In this document: one piece after another, positions 25,475 to 34,875 of the stretch
Numbering within the stretch: position 1 is the first letter of the stretch
Layout of the letters: each line of letters starts with the position of its first letter
Assembly: GCA_026986575.1 (NCBI GenBank)
Contig: JALSOH010000009.1
Coordinates: 186,001 to 250,000 of the forward strand
Direction of reading: 5' to 3'
Source of the DNA: Thermoproteota archaeon
Lineage (GTDB): Archaea; Korarchaeota; Korarchaeia; Korarchaeales; Korarchaeaceae
DNA length: 64,000 nucleotides
Translations under genes and position numbers: made by a program
The notes under the pieces: generated by a model
Databases searched by the model: none
What the model saw: only the letters and a program-made list of their open reading frames with translations
Told to the model about the DNA's origin: nothing

Positions 25475-28045
25475 TCACGGAACCTCATACACCACTGTGA
25501 TCTCCCCGTCCTGCACCTGATGGTCATAGTTGGCATCGATCCATTCAACCACTATAAGCAGCTTACCGCTTGCCTCGTCCGGATGATTCAGCAGCCACAT
25601 AAGCGCGGCCCTAGTCCCGAACCTGTTTACGCCCGCGACCCTCACCACCATGTTGTCGCAGTCGAAGAGTATCGCGCCATAGTCCTTCTCTCCATATGTC
25701 GCTGTGTACACTTGATCCTTGACCCTCAGAGTGTTGTCCTCGAAGTAGACCTCGTACTGCTCCCATGGATACGGGATCACGTTAGGTCCACCGAGCACGA
25801 TCACCTTCTTCTCCTCACTAGGTCCTGCCTTACCCGCCAGTCTGCTCAGCAGGTCCTGATTGAACTGAATGTCCTCGTACATGCCCCTGTACTTCATCTC
25901 CTTCGGAAATCCGAAGGGCAGGATGCATCCCTCGTAAACCGGTGCTGCGACAGGGATAGTTGGAGAAGGCGGTGGCGTTTCCCTCTCCTTGAAGTGCGCA
26001 ATGACCTCGTGATCCCTGTTCATGGAGAAGGTCAGGGTGAGGCCAGATCCCCTGTTGGAGCCATCGAGCTCCCAGTGATCGAACTCGAAGCCAGCATGCG
26101 CGGTTGGATTGAGGCTGATAACCGTGCCTCTATCTATCTGGTAAGTGCCGACGTGGTAGGTGTGAGTGTCTCCAGCGGTAGAGGGGTTCGCCTTTATGGT
26201 GAGAGTGTACTGCTTCCAGTACACGGCCTTTATGGTACGGTCGTCGTTCATGGAGAAGGTGCTGCCGGACCAATGGGAGCCGTCCAGCTCCCAGTGATCG
26301 AACCTGTAGCCAGGGCACGAGCGATAGCTGGGAGATACATCCGTTCCTCTGTAGAGATCTGTCACGCTATCTCCATCGCCGTAGTCACCGTCGGGATCGG
26401 GTGGATTGTTCTGCGCACCAGCTGGGGGTGAGAAGTCCATGTGCACCGTGCATCCCACAGGGGCACCGAGTTCGTCTCTGACCTGAACATCCAGATCCAC
26501 CAGTTTCCAATAAACCGCCCCCAGGGTCTTATCTCCGTCCATGGTGAAGGAGCATGCCCCCGTTCCGGAGCAAGGCCCACTCCAGTGATCGAAGTTGTAG
26601 CCACTGTAGGAGTTAGGTGAGGCAGTGATCTCCGTGCCGATGTCCATGGTCAGGGAATCCGAGTTGTCGTAATCTCCATCGCTGGGGATGTTGGGGTTGT
26701 GAGCTCCAGCAGGCGCGGTGAATGAGAGGTGTAAACTAGCCCCAACGGAGCCTCCTAAATCGTCCTCTATGTCGAAGTCGAGGGTCACCTGCTTCCAGTA
26801 CACAGCCTTTATGGTGATGTCGCTATCTCCCACAGTGATCCCAGCTCCAGGGTCACCGCTCGCACCGCTCAGCTCCCAATGATCAAAGCGGTAACCTGAG
26901 CATGTGCCTGGGCTTGCAGTTATCACCGTGTACTTGTACACATCCCTCAACGATGCACCATCAGCGTACCAGCCACTGTAATCGGGTGCCTGTTCTGCAT
27001 TATCCGGCAGGGTGAACTGCAGCCTCACCTTGCATGAAGAGGGCATGCTGGCTCCGTCCTGATCCACGACCTCCACATTCACGTCAACCACTTTCCAGAA
27101 GAAAGCTGCCGCGGCCTTATCCTCGGTCATGGTTAAGGTGCAGTCGCCTGTACCGGTGCAGTCGCCGGTGGTATGGCCGTTCCAGGTCCCCCAGTGGTCG
27201 AACACTCTTTGACCGCATGGCGTGTTCGGGCTGAGCGTGATGGTCGTACCGTCATCGTACACCAGAGTATCTCCGTGGTAAGCATCCGACTTCCCGTTGT
27301 TATCGGCAGGTCTCGCGTGAATGGAGCATCCAGAGAGTGGGAAACCGTCCTCATCACCTATTTTCACCTCAAGTCTCCAGGTCTTCACGAAGACCGCCGT
27401 CAGTGTGTGATCTCCATCCATGGTCACGGTGATGCTCGTATCAGTACCTGCATTGCTTCCATCCAGCACCCAGTGATCGAAGCGGTAGCCTGAGTTAGGA
27501 CTGGCTGTTACGGTGACCTCCGTTCCCTCGTCGTACGTGAGAGTGCCGTCCGCCCCGGAAACTAGGTTGCGACCGTTCACATCGCTCGGTTTGGCCTTGA
27601 CCCTTCCGGCATCGTCGGGATCGATATCGATGTAGAGATCCGCCCTCTGCTTCTTCAGATATAGGGTGGCCTCACCCACGCTTCCTTTAAGCTTGTACTC
27701 TAGGACTCCACCGCTGTTCCTTATCACATCAACGTTACCGGATGCCTTCCAGTGATCGAAATCATAACCGGCGCATTCTCCCGGCCTGTAAGTGAACCTG
27801 TAATAGCCCTTGCCCCTGTATGCCGTTTGGCCGTCCATGAAGTTACCGACTAACTGGTACGAATCGCCCTCGTGTTCCTTGAACTCGACCTTCACAGCCT
27901 TGCATCCGGTCACATGCCGGCCCGTCTCGACATCCTTGACGTGCACATTGGAGTGACAAGCGGATGCCTGCTGGAGGATGAGCACGCTGCCCAACAAAAG
28001 GAGGGCTAGTCCCAGCATCACAAGACGACGTAATTCCACTGTCAT
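25475..28045 (-). CDS. Large secreted protein with seven InlB-type repeats
   Basis: At 856 aa, a signal peptide (LVMLGLALLLLGSVLILQQASAC) precedes seven repeats, each with a (Y/F)xFDHW motif followed by a turn and an A(V/H)F or AVYWK strand. Cys pairs recur between repeats and may form disulfides. A Pro-rich spacer leads to the shared C-terminal domain (YRGMYEDIQFNQDLLSRLAGKAG, VLGGPNVIPYPWEQYEV, GEKDYGAILFDC, RVAGVNRFGTRAALMWLL, then an EF-hand-like DANYDHQVQDGEI). InlB-type repeats usually extend proteins away from the surface. A TATA box GACTTATAAG lies near 28079-28088. Confidence 0.78.
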   Translation of the reverse strand: MTVELRRLVMLGLALLLLGSVLILQQASACHSNVHVKDVETGRHVTGCKAVKVEFKEHEGDSYQLVGNFMDGQTAYRGKGYYRFTYRPGECAGYDFDHWKASGNVDVIRNSGGVLEYKLKGSVGEATLYLKKQRADLYIDIDPDDAGRVKAKPSDVNGRNLVSGADGTLTYDEGTEVTVTASPNSGYRFDHWVLDGSNAGTDTSITVTMDGDHTLTAVFVKTWRLEVKIGDEDGFPLSGCSIHARPADNNGKSDAYHGDTLVYDDGTTITLSPNTPCGQRVFDHWGTWNGHTTGDCTGTGDCTLTMTEDKAAAAFFWKVVDVNVEVVDQDGASMPSSCKVRLQFTLPDNAEQAPDYSGWYADGASLRDVYKYTVITASPGTCSGYRFDHWELSGASGDPGAGITVGDSDITIKAVYWKQVTLDFDIEDDLGGSVGASLHLSFTAPAGAHNPNIPSDGDYDNSDSLTMDIGTEITASPNSYSGYNFDHWSGPCSGTGACSFTMDGDKTLGAVYWKLVDLDVQVRDELGAPVGCTVHMDFSPPAGAQNNPPDPDGDYGDGDSVTDLYRGTDVSPSYRSCPGYRFDHWELDGSHWSGSTFSMNDDRTIKAVYWKQYTLTIKANPSTAGDTHTYHVGTYQIDRGTVISLNPTAHAGFEFDHWELDGSNRGSGLTLTFSMNRDHEVIAHFKERETPPPSPTIPVAAPVYEGCILPFGFPKEMKYRGMYEDIQFNQDLLSRLAGKAGPSEEKKVIVLGGPNVIPYPWEQYEVYFEDNTLRVKDQVYTATYGEKDYGAILFDCDNMVVRVAGVNRFGTRAALMWLLNHPDEASGKLLIVVEWIDANYDHQVQDGEITVVYEVP

Positions 28046-28283
28046 AGAAAGTAACCTAAAAATTCGTAGAAAGTGTTCTTATAAGTCTTTTGGTTAAATT
28101 AACTCCGAAATCTATAGTCCGAATTCAAGTTCGTACGAGCTCTCGTGAGGCCGAGGGGAATAAAGCTTCTCATGGATCGACCAGTTTCAGGAAGATCGTG
28201 GGACCAGATGCGACGAATTCTTGGAGATAGTAAGAAGGAGCGGAGGAATAGAAACTGATAATTCTCACGCATGGATGCATTTA

Positions 28284-29105
28284 CTACCACTCAACAATGG
28301 GAGAGATCTCCCAGTATTCGACCTCACCATTGTCATTTAGGTCAATCCACTCCAGTATAATGAGATCTTTACCGACAAGAAATTCATACTCCTTGAGCAA
28401 CCAGATCAGTCCAGCTCTGGTCCCGTATCTGGTGATTCCAGCTATTCGAATGTCCCCATCATCTTTTATCAGTATGACAGCGTAGTCCCTTTTACCAAAA
28501 ACAGCATTGAATCTATCATCCGCTACCACGAGGGAGCACTCTTGGAAGGACACATTATAGTTCCCCCAAGGGAAAGGGATAGCCATCGGGCCCCCTAGAT
28601 ACAAGACTCTGCTACCATTACCTTTTAAGTCGCCTATAAGATCTCCATTTAGGGATAAATCGATCTCTCCAGCGACCAACCTGTAATCCATCGGAAATCT
28701 CCATTCAGCGCCTCCGGCCATGCTTCCCGCTCCCTTTTCGTCTCCCTCACTCGAACTCACACTCTTCAAAGGAGCGACGAGGGTTTCTTTAACGAATAAA
28801 GCTCTCAAGAGGTGGTCTTCACTCATCTCAATCCTTATGATAGGTGAGTTCCTCCCGACCCTCTTGCCATCGATCTCCCACTGGTAGAAAACGTAGCCCT
28901 CGGCGGGTTCCGCCCTAACGGTGACTACCTGTCCTTCATCATATGAGTGAATGCCGGGTGGGGGAAGTGTGGTGCCCTCACCCACGACGATTATCTCCAA
29001 CGTGTGTGGGCCGGATGCCACAGTCTTAGGTACATATGCGATCAAAGATAGCAGCACCGCGACCACGATGACGACAGGGCCGAGTATACTGATTTTTCTT
29101 AGCAT
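28284..29105 (-). CDS. Secreted InlB-type single-repeat protein with shared C-terminal domain
   Basis: This 273-aa protein has a signal or anchor helix (ILGPVVIVVAVLLSLIAYV), one InlB-type repeat (GYVFYQWEIDG, DHLLRALF), a short linker and the common C-terminal domain (YLGGPMAIPFPWGNYNV, GKRDYAVILI, RIAGITRYGTRAGLIWLL, LIILEWIDLNDNGEVEYWEI). It is the smallest of the four paralogues. The leader ATAGCG before ATG is shared with the 24000-25196 gene (ATAGCGATGGAG), so their upstream regions are related. Confidence 0.75.
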   Translation of the reverse strand: MLRKISILGPVVIVVAVLLSLIAYVPKTVASGPHTLEIIVVGEGTTLPPPGIHSYDEGQVVTVRAEPAEGYVFYQWEIDGKRVGRNSPIIRIEMSEDHLLRALFVKETLVAPLKSVSSSEGDEKGAGSMAGGAEWRFPMDYRLVAGEIDLSLNGDLIGDLKGNGSRVLYLGGPMAIPFPWGNYNVSFQECSLVVADDRFNAVFGKRDYAVILIKDDGDIRIAGITRYGTRAGLIWLLKEYEFLVGKDLIILEWIDLNDNGEVEYWEISPIVEW

Positions 29106-29583
29106 CGCTATTTCTGAAATTTAGGTGGTAGGGTAGTAGATTTAAAGATATCCCAAGACGCCCATCGAGTGGAAGGGAATAGGACCTTCTCTTTTTTCAT
29201 CATAACGGACGTTTAAAGTAACCAACTTCTCTATTCCATTTGAGGAAAACTACATGTCTCCACGGCTGGTGGTCCATTACGAACACAGATAGTAACCAGC
29301 TTGATGAAAGGACATCTACTCAAAGGACTTGCAGTCATAGGAGCGGAGGGGCCGATCCTGCTCTCGATGATTAGAGCGGACCTGTAAGCGATAAAGCCCC
29401 CGGTCACGTCGGTCCCCATTCTTCATGGAGTGTCTTCGCGTAAAATATTTTATCGGCTCTTCCCGACTCACCGCGATTCTCCTCCCCATGAGACACACAA
29501 CGTTCCACATTTCGTTGAATTACTTCGAAAAAAATGTAGTTTAAGGAAATATTTTTATTACATCACCGGTACAATCTTAAACG
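29106..29583. other. Intergenic between divergent surface genes
   Basis: These 478 bases contain no recognised gene. TATA-like CTTTAAATCT (about 29136-29145) serves the leftward gene, and ATATTTTTATT (about 29547-29558) the rightward one. Confidence 0.5.
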
Positions 29584-30738
29584 GTGGTGCGAGTAGGCTC
29601 CCTGCGCGTCTTGGCGATCGTTGCGGTGCTCTTTGCTTCCCTACTTCTTATAGGTCTGTTATCCTCCTTTGGGGCACCAAAAAGTTGTTCTTCAACGACG
29701 ACTGTCACAATACATGATGAGGACGAAGTCTCGAAGCTCAGAGAGGAAAACGAGAAATTGAGGAATGAAATAGCGAGATTGAGGGCCGAGATACAGGACC
29801 TCAAATCGAAGTTATCGGCTCTAAGGGAAGGTAAGATTGGGTGGAATGAGACCAGCACTAGGACTGAATCCATTAACCTAGAGGACCGCGTTCGCGAGCT
29901 CTCCGATAGAATGCAGAAATTGAATGAGAGCTACCGCAGCCTCAGGATGAAGTATGACGAACTGCTGCAGAAATACAACGAGCTCAAGACGGAGCATGAG
30001 CAGCTCAAGAGGAAGTACAACGACTTGCTGTCTAGGTATGAGAACCTGAGCGAGAGCATGAGCGTTCTGAAGAGATACAGATCCTCAGCCGTGGTCGTGA
30101 GGAGTTACGTGAAGGAGGCCAGAGATTTCCTGAACACAAGCACGTACAAGGAAGAGTTCTACGATTGGAGATTATGGATGATAGGCGAGAACTATAACTC
30201 CCAGATGAGGGGCGCCGTGGCCAACAGGAGCATCGCCAAGATATTCGCCCTCATGGTGGAGAGGGATCTCAAATACAACCACGAATTGTACAGGAAGATG
30301 TTGGAGGAATGGCTTCGTTACCATCCCGCCAATGACACCGTGCCCCTCGCTAATGAGGTTGCCAGGCTGTTCTATTCGTTGGATCACCGGTACGCAGTTC
30401 CGGGGAAGGATGAGCCCAACGCTGAACTGCCCCTGTTTCCTATCGAGCTGCTCGCCTACGGTCTGGGCGACTGTGAGGATCACGCCATGTTGATGGCGGC
30501 CCTCTACAAGGTTGCCGGGATAAGGACGGCGATAGTCGTTGTGAAGGATCACACCGATGTCGCGATAGACATCAACGGTTCATGGATTTTCCTGGAGTCG
30601 TCCCTGCATAAATCCGATCAGGAGGACATGCCCAGTGGATTCTACTCGAGCGTAACCATCTGGGAGCTCCAGAAGGAGTTCAGGGAGAGATGGGGGGGAT
30701 ATCCGGCCTACTTCGTGGAGGTAGGATCGGAAAGCTGA
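29584..30738 (+). CDS. Membrane-anchored coiled-coil transglutaminase-like protein
   Basis: At 384 aa, one N-terminal helix (VLAIVAVLFASLLLIGLLSSF) is followed by a long heptad coiled coil (about 48-165: KLREENEKLRNEIARLRAEI, YDELLQKYNELKTEHEQLKRKY). The C-terminal domain is transglutaminase/protease-like, with GLGDCEDHAMLMAALYKVAGI (Cys), DHTDVAIDI (His) and a following Asp. It probably sits outside the cell at the end of a stalk and acts on envelope proteins as a protease or cross-linking enzyme. GTG 29584 or GTG 29587 is the start. It lies next to the InlB-type surface genes. Confidence 0.8.
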   Translation: MVRVGSLRVLAIVAVLFASLLLIGLLSSFGAPKSCSSTTTVTIHDEDEVSKLREENEKLRNEIARLRAEIQDLKSKLSALREGKIGWNETSTRTESINLEDRVRELSDRMQKLNESYRSLRMKYDELLQKYNELKTEHEQLKRKYNDLLSRYENLSESMSVLKRYRSSAVVVRSYVKEARDFLNTSTYKEEFYDWRLWMIGENYNSQMRGAVANRSIAKIFALMVERDLKYNHELYRKMLEEWLRYHPANDTVPLANEVARLFYSLDHRYAVPGKDEPNAELPLFPIELLAYGLGDCEDHAMLMAALYKVAGIRTAIVVVKDHTDVAIDINGSWIFLESSLHKSDQEDMPSGFYSSVTIWELQKEFRERWGGYPAYFVEVGSES

Positions 30739-30865
30739 ATAATCCGTCTCCCGAACTTATCCCCCGTCGGGGATCAATCGAGCCCCGATCCCGTCTCGAC
30801 CTTCGATGGCCACCAAGCAAAGGCAATACCTTCATTTTTAACTAAACCATCCCGGGAGAAGCTCG

Positions 30866-31996
30866 ATGGAGAATCGGAAGCTGGTGGTGAACCTTGCATC
30901 CGTGGCTCTCTACTTCCTCTCTCTATGGCTCGTAGCTTCCGTACTCGCTCGTTACGCTAGGGACCTAGGAATAGGTCTCACGGAGATAAGCGTGGTTTGG
31001 TCAGCTATCTCGCTGGTCACTCTGGTTATGAGGCCCATAACTGGCTACTTAGCGGACAGGTGGTCGAGCAATGCGACCATGTTCATAGGCTCCGTCTTTT
31101 CACTCCTGTCCTCGATCATCTTCCTACATGCATCCAACTTCACGTCGCTACTTATGGGGAGGGTTGTGCAGGGCTTGGGTAACTCTTTCTTCATCGCTCC
31201 CTCAGCCGTGGCCGTGGCATCCAGCGCATCCAGTGTGGGCCTCGCTCTGGGCCTCAGATCCATGCTCATATCCCTTGGAGGTGTACTGGGACCTCCGGCG
31301 GCTGGACTGCTGGTTGACTCCTTCGGTTACTGGGCGGTCTTCACCCTAGCTGCGATATCCTCACTGATCATAGCCGCGATGAATGTCCGCATGAGAGGTG
31401 AAACCAGCGAGAGGAGGAGGGGAAGGGCCGGATGGGGAGACGCCGTAGGTGGGGTCGTTCTCCTTACCATGTCCCTGGCCGCCTTGGGTGGGGCCGCCCT
31501 GATGGTCATCTTGGAACTGGTTCAAGTCCACTACAGGGATCTCGGCTACGGAGCTTCCATCTTCGGGTACTTCAGCATGTTCTTCGGAGCCGCTGGCCTC
31601 ATATCAAGGTACCTGTCGGGGAGGATGGCAGAGAGCAGACCCATGGCTGCCATATCTCTAGGTTACGGGATCATGCTACTCTCACTCGTGGCCCTCTCTA
31701 TCTGGTACATCCCTCCACTGAGCTACGGTATCGCCGCCCTGTTTGGCTTGGGCCTCGGATTCACGGTTCCGGCCCAACAGTACGTGACCATTGAGTTGGT
31801 CCCTGAGGGTGCGAGAAATAGGGCAATGGCCCTATACTCTATGGGGGCCGACGTGGGTCGCTTCTCAGGTCCCATAGTCATGAGCTTCGTCGCCTCGCTG
31901 TCGGATTACTCCCGAGCATATCTCTTCACGGCCTTGTTTCCCCTAGCATCGGCCCCCATGCTGATCATGCTGTCGAGGAGGATGAGGGATGCGTGA
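30866..31996 (+). CDS. Major facilitator superfamily transporter
   Basis: This 376-aa protein has about 11-12 transmembrane segments and the MFS loop-2/3 motif GYLADRWSSNATM (consensus GxLxDRxGRR). Its closest patterns are sugar- or drug-type efflux permeases; the substrate cannot be told. The stop overlaps the next methyltransferase gene by 8 bases, so the two are co-translated. TATA-like TTCATTTTTAAC lies about 30 bases before ATG 30866. Confidence 0.85.
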   Translation: MENRKLVVNLASVALYFLSLWLVASVLARYARDLGIGLTEISVVWSAISLVTLVMRPITGYLADRWSSNATMFIGSVFSLLSSIIFLHASNFTSLLMGRVVQGLGNSFFIAPSAVAVASSASSVGLALGLRSMLISLGGVLGPPAAGLLVDSFGYWAVFTLAAISSLIIAAMNVRMRGETSERRRGRAGWGDAVGGVVLLTMSLAALGGAALMVILELVQVHYRDLGYGASIFGYFSMFFGAAGLISRYLSGRMAESRPMAAISLGYGIMLLSLVALSIWYIPPLSYGIAALFGLGLGFTVPAQQYVTIELVPEGARNRAMALYSMGADVGRFSGPIVMSFVASLSDYSRAYLFTALFPLASAPMLIMLSRRMRDA

Positions 31997-33845
31997 ACTC
32001 CAAGGTAAAAGGCTCTACCTCCGCATTCTGGGATCCTGCATCAGGATCTTAGAGGAGTACCTCGACCTCAGCGATCTCCAATCTCTGAAAATCCCGCTCT
32101 TGAGCGAACTACCACGAGAGGTTGTGGAGAGGGCCAGGGAGGAGAGACCCCTGTCCCTGCATCGATGCCAGCTCATGGTTCAGAGGACCGTTGGTTCAGA
32201 TAGGAGGAGGGAACTGGCCGTGTACTACTCGAAGGACGAGGCGCTCCGGCTCATGGAGGAGGCGCTGGACTTGGTGGAGGGCGACATAGTGCTGGGCGAT
32301 CCCTTCATGGGTTCCGGGAGAACGCTCTCCCACCTATTGTCTCTGGCTAAGGATAGGGTAATCAAGGTGTGGGGTGTGGAGAGGCTCCATCTACCGGCGT
32401 TGGTAGCGTTCACCTCTCTCCTCCATATCTTGGAGGGTGAAGGGGGAATCTTGGATGTGAGGGTGGGGGATGCCTTCACCATGTATCTCAGGGGGGAGCT
32501 CCCATCTTCCAACCTGATAGCCACTAATCCGCCCTTCACCAGGTGGGACAAGCTTCCTGAGGATTACAGGAGGGCGCTGGTGGAAACATTCAGGAGAACC
32601 CATCCGGAGTTCGTGGGTAGGGGATCCATCAGCCTCCAAGCCCTAGCGATGCTACTGATCGACGGCATTCTCGAGGACGGGGGTGTTGTGGCGACAGTGC
32701 TCCCAGCTTCCACATTTTACACGATATACGGGAGGGGGTACAAGAGGCTCCTCAGGGAGAGCTATCACTTGGCGCTGCTGGCTGAAGGACGGGACTCCTT
32801 CTCTGAGGGAAGTGGATTCAAGGAGCTGGTACTCGTGGCTATAAAAGGAGCGAGAAGAGGCCTTACAAAGGTCCTGAACGCGTCGGGTAAACGCTCTCTC
32901 CTCGACTTGAGGGAAATACCCACATTCTTTGACAGGAATTGGCTGTCCCTCTTCGACCGGGATCTTCGCGATCTCGTGCTCAAGTTCGTTGGTCCGGCAC
33001 TCAGGGCCGGGACCCTCGTGAGGCTCTCGGATTTGGGAGTGCGAGTGGTCAGGGGAGTTGAGATGTATGGCCCCCAGTTCTTCTTCCTCCCCAACGGGTA
33101 CTGGGATCTCAAGCCGGGCGACTCGGACTTCATCCTCTCTGACGGTCGGGAGCTTAGGATAGGCGGGAAATACTTGGTGAAAGCCCTGAGGAGGCCATCC
33201 CTGTACTCAAGCTCAATAGAGGTGGATGTAGGGACCTATTTGCTCGCCGTGCCCCCCGTACCATTGGAGGACCTTCCAAGGGACTTGGTGGAATTCATCA
33301 GGTGGGGCTTGGAGGAAGGCACCGCCGCCCCGGCAGTCAAATCTAAAGGAAGCAGGTGGTACAGCCATGTCTGGAGACAGCTCAGGACTAAGAAGCCCTT
33401 CGGATACCTCTTCCTCCCCGACAAGGTGGGCGATCCCCTTAGGAGATCCTCCTTGGCCAACCTGACGGGAGAGAAAGTGACAGCCTCCAAGAACTTCTAC
33501 ATTGTGATCACGAGTAGGATGAGGTCTTTGATGTTGGCAGCGTGGTACAACAGCACGTTCTTCGCTTCGCTGCTCACGCTCATGGGTAGGAAGATATCGG
33601 GGAGGTGGACCCGCTTCCTCCTCGCTGACTACTTGGAGATGCCTGTGCCGAGGGGGGAGGATGAAGGAGTAATAAGCGCCTTCAGGGAGCTCTCGAAGGA
33701 CCCGAGGCCTATTGAAGAGGAATTATCCGCCGAGGGAAGCAGGTATCGTCTGGATATGGCCCTAGGCAGGGCTCTATCTGTACCAAAGGTGGACCGGCTA
33801 CTGGAATCACTGTATTCGAAACTGGCGGACCTAGCGATGGAGTGA
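31989..33845 (+). CDS. N6-adenine DNA methyltransferase (type IIG/BREX-like architecture)
   Basis: At 618 aa, motif X-like VYYSKDEALRLMEEAL, motif I GDPFMGSGRTLSHLL (about 103-116) and motif IV ATNPPFTRW (178-186) mark an N6-adenine methyltransferase. A long C-terminal half (about 330-600) ends YNSTFFASLLTLMGRKISGRWTRF and DYLEMPVP, similar to the target-recognition parts of type I/IIG enzymes. No nuclease domain is evident in this protein, and no restriction gene is adjacent. It may be an orphan methylase or belong to an unrecognised system. It overlaps an MFS gene by 8 bases, which is unusual. Confidence 0.75.
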   Translation: MRELQGKRLYLRILGSCIRILEEYLDLSDLQSLKIPLLSELPREVVERAREERPLSLHRCQLMVQRTVGSDRRRELAVYYSKDEALRLMEEALDLVEGDIVLGDPFMGSGRTLSHLLSLAKDRVIKVWGVERLHLPALVAFTSLLHILEGEGGILDVRVGDAFTMYLRGELPSSNLIATNPPFTRWDKLPEDYRRALVETFRRTHPEFVGRGSISLQALAMLLIDGILEDGGVVATVLPASTFYTIYGRGYKRLLRESYHLALLAEGRDSFSEGSGFKELVLVAIKGARRGLTKVLNASGKRSLLDLREIPTFFDRNWLSLFDRDLRDLVLKFVGPALRAGTLVRLSDLGVRVVRGVEMYGPQFFFLPNGYWDLKPGDSDFILSDGRELRIGGKYLVKALRRPSLYSSSIEVDVGTYLLAVPPVPLEDLPRDLVEFIRWGLEEGTAAPAVKSKGSRWYSHVWRQLRTKKPFGYLFLPDKVGDPLRRSSLANLTGEKVTASKNFYIVITSRMRSLMLAAWYNSTFFASLLTLMGRKISGRWTRFLLADYLEMPVPRGEDEGVISAFRELSKDPRPIEEELSAEGSRYRLDMALGRALSVPKVDRLLESLYSKLADLAME

Positions 33846-33875
33846 TTTTTAGGGTATTATGGAGGGGGCGGGCAC

Positions 33876-34415
33876 ATGCAACCATGGGCGCTGCTTCTCG
33901 GCTCGGCATTCGGTGCCTTCATAGGGTACGCGGCCAACAGGGTGGCGATATGGATGCTCTTCCATCCTAGGAAGGCCATACGGCTGGGTCCCATTAGGGT
34001 GCAGGGGGTGTTCCCCAAGAGGAGGAGGGAAATTGCCGAGAACATAGCCAATACTGTTGAGAGAAATATCCTCTCCCCGGAAGATGTTAGGGAGATGATC
34101 TCGGAGGCCGTGGAACTAAAACTGAGGGAAGTTAAGTTGCCAATCCCGCTTCCTTCGGAGACGAGGGAGATGTTGGAACTAGCTATAATAAGGGTCGTGG
34201 TAACTGTGACTACGTCTCTTCTCTCTCAGATGAGCGAGAACATGAGCGTGAGCGAGTTCATTTTAAGGAAGTTCGAGGAGGTGAGCGATGAGGAACTTGA
34301 GAGGATGTTTCTAGATGCCGTGGGTAAGGAACTCAGGTACATCGCTCTGAACGACGCCCTCATCGGTGCCCTAGTTGGCGCCCTTGAGATGGCCCTCCTC
34401 TCGTTCCTCCACTGA
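33876..34415 (+). CDS. DUF445-family membrane-associated protein
   Basis: This 179-aa protein begins LLGSAFGAFIGYAANRVAIWMLFHPRKAI followed by GVFPKRRREIAENIANTVERNIL, the hallmark of the DUF445/YheB family (N-terminal helix, NxxAI(K)MLFRP-like motif). Its function is unknown. It has no C-terminal second helix beyond ALIGALVGALEMALLSFL. It lies 30 bases after the methyltransferase. Confidence 0.8.
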   Translation: MQPWALLLGSAFGAFIGYAANRVAIWMLFHPRKAIRLGPIRVQGVFPKRRREIAENIANTVERNILSPEDVREMISEAVELKLREVKLPIPLPSETREMLELAIIRVVVTVTTSLLSQMSENMSVSEFILRKFEEVSDEELERMFLDAVGKELRYIALNDALIGALVGALEMALLSFLH

Positions 34416-34875
34416 TTTCTTTAACATTCGATGACGTAGAAGAATTATGGGCTGATGTGGGGCCATCAATGAGCAGTTCAGGATGGAGGGAAGCGTTCGA
34501 TTTCTTGAAGAAGGGACCACCTCAATAAAATCAGGTGCGAACCTGAAAGAGGCAGCTAGACTCAGAAAAGAGCATGACATCGGTTTTACCGATAATTGAA
34601 GAGTCGGGGCCACTTGGTTGGTGTCCTATCTGAGGGGGACACAACTAGGCTCTCATCTAGGGCGAGGTGTACTCCAAGGTATTTGGAAGTCGTGAGGACC
34701 GACATGATCATAGCGAGCGACGATACCGTAGCTATTACTGCCTAACTCCTAGACGAATAGGGATCGGGAACCTAGTAGTGGTAGGAAGGTGAATTGGAGG
34801 GGGTTTCCCACAAAGGCCTCCATAGGGTCCTGACCTGCGGTGAGGAGCCCTCCTCTCGTTCCTCTTCCAACCCTT
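34416..34875. other. Gene-free stretch with PIN relic
   Basis: These 460 bases are without an intact gene. A frame at 34495-34599 carries the C-terminal half of a PIN domain. Otherwise nothing is recognised. Confidence 0.5.
34495..34599 (+). pseudogene. VapC-like PIN-domain relic
   Basis: In one frame the sequence reads LEEGTTS...LKEAARLRKEHDIGFTD then a stop, matching the PIN segment that precedes the third catalytic Asp (AAxLRKKYxLSFxDA). No start or upstream acidic motif remains in the frame. Confidence 0.5.

Noticed and set aside
25520-26431. 303-codon antisense ORF across the InlB-type gene
   Set aside because: It mirrors the conserved repeats of the opposite strand and has no own domain; a shadow of the 25475-28045 gene.
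34391-34866. CCCTCCTCTCGTTCCTC occurs at the DUF445 3' end and again near 34850
   Set aside because: A single 17-base match without flanking similarity; too little to call a repeat or target duplication.
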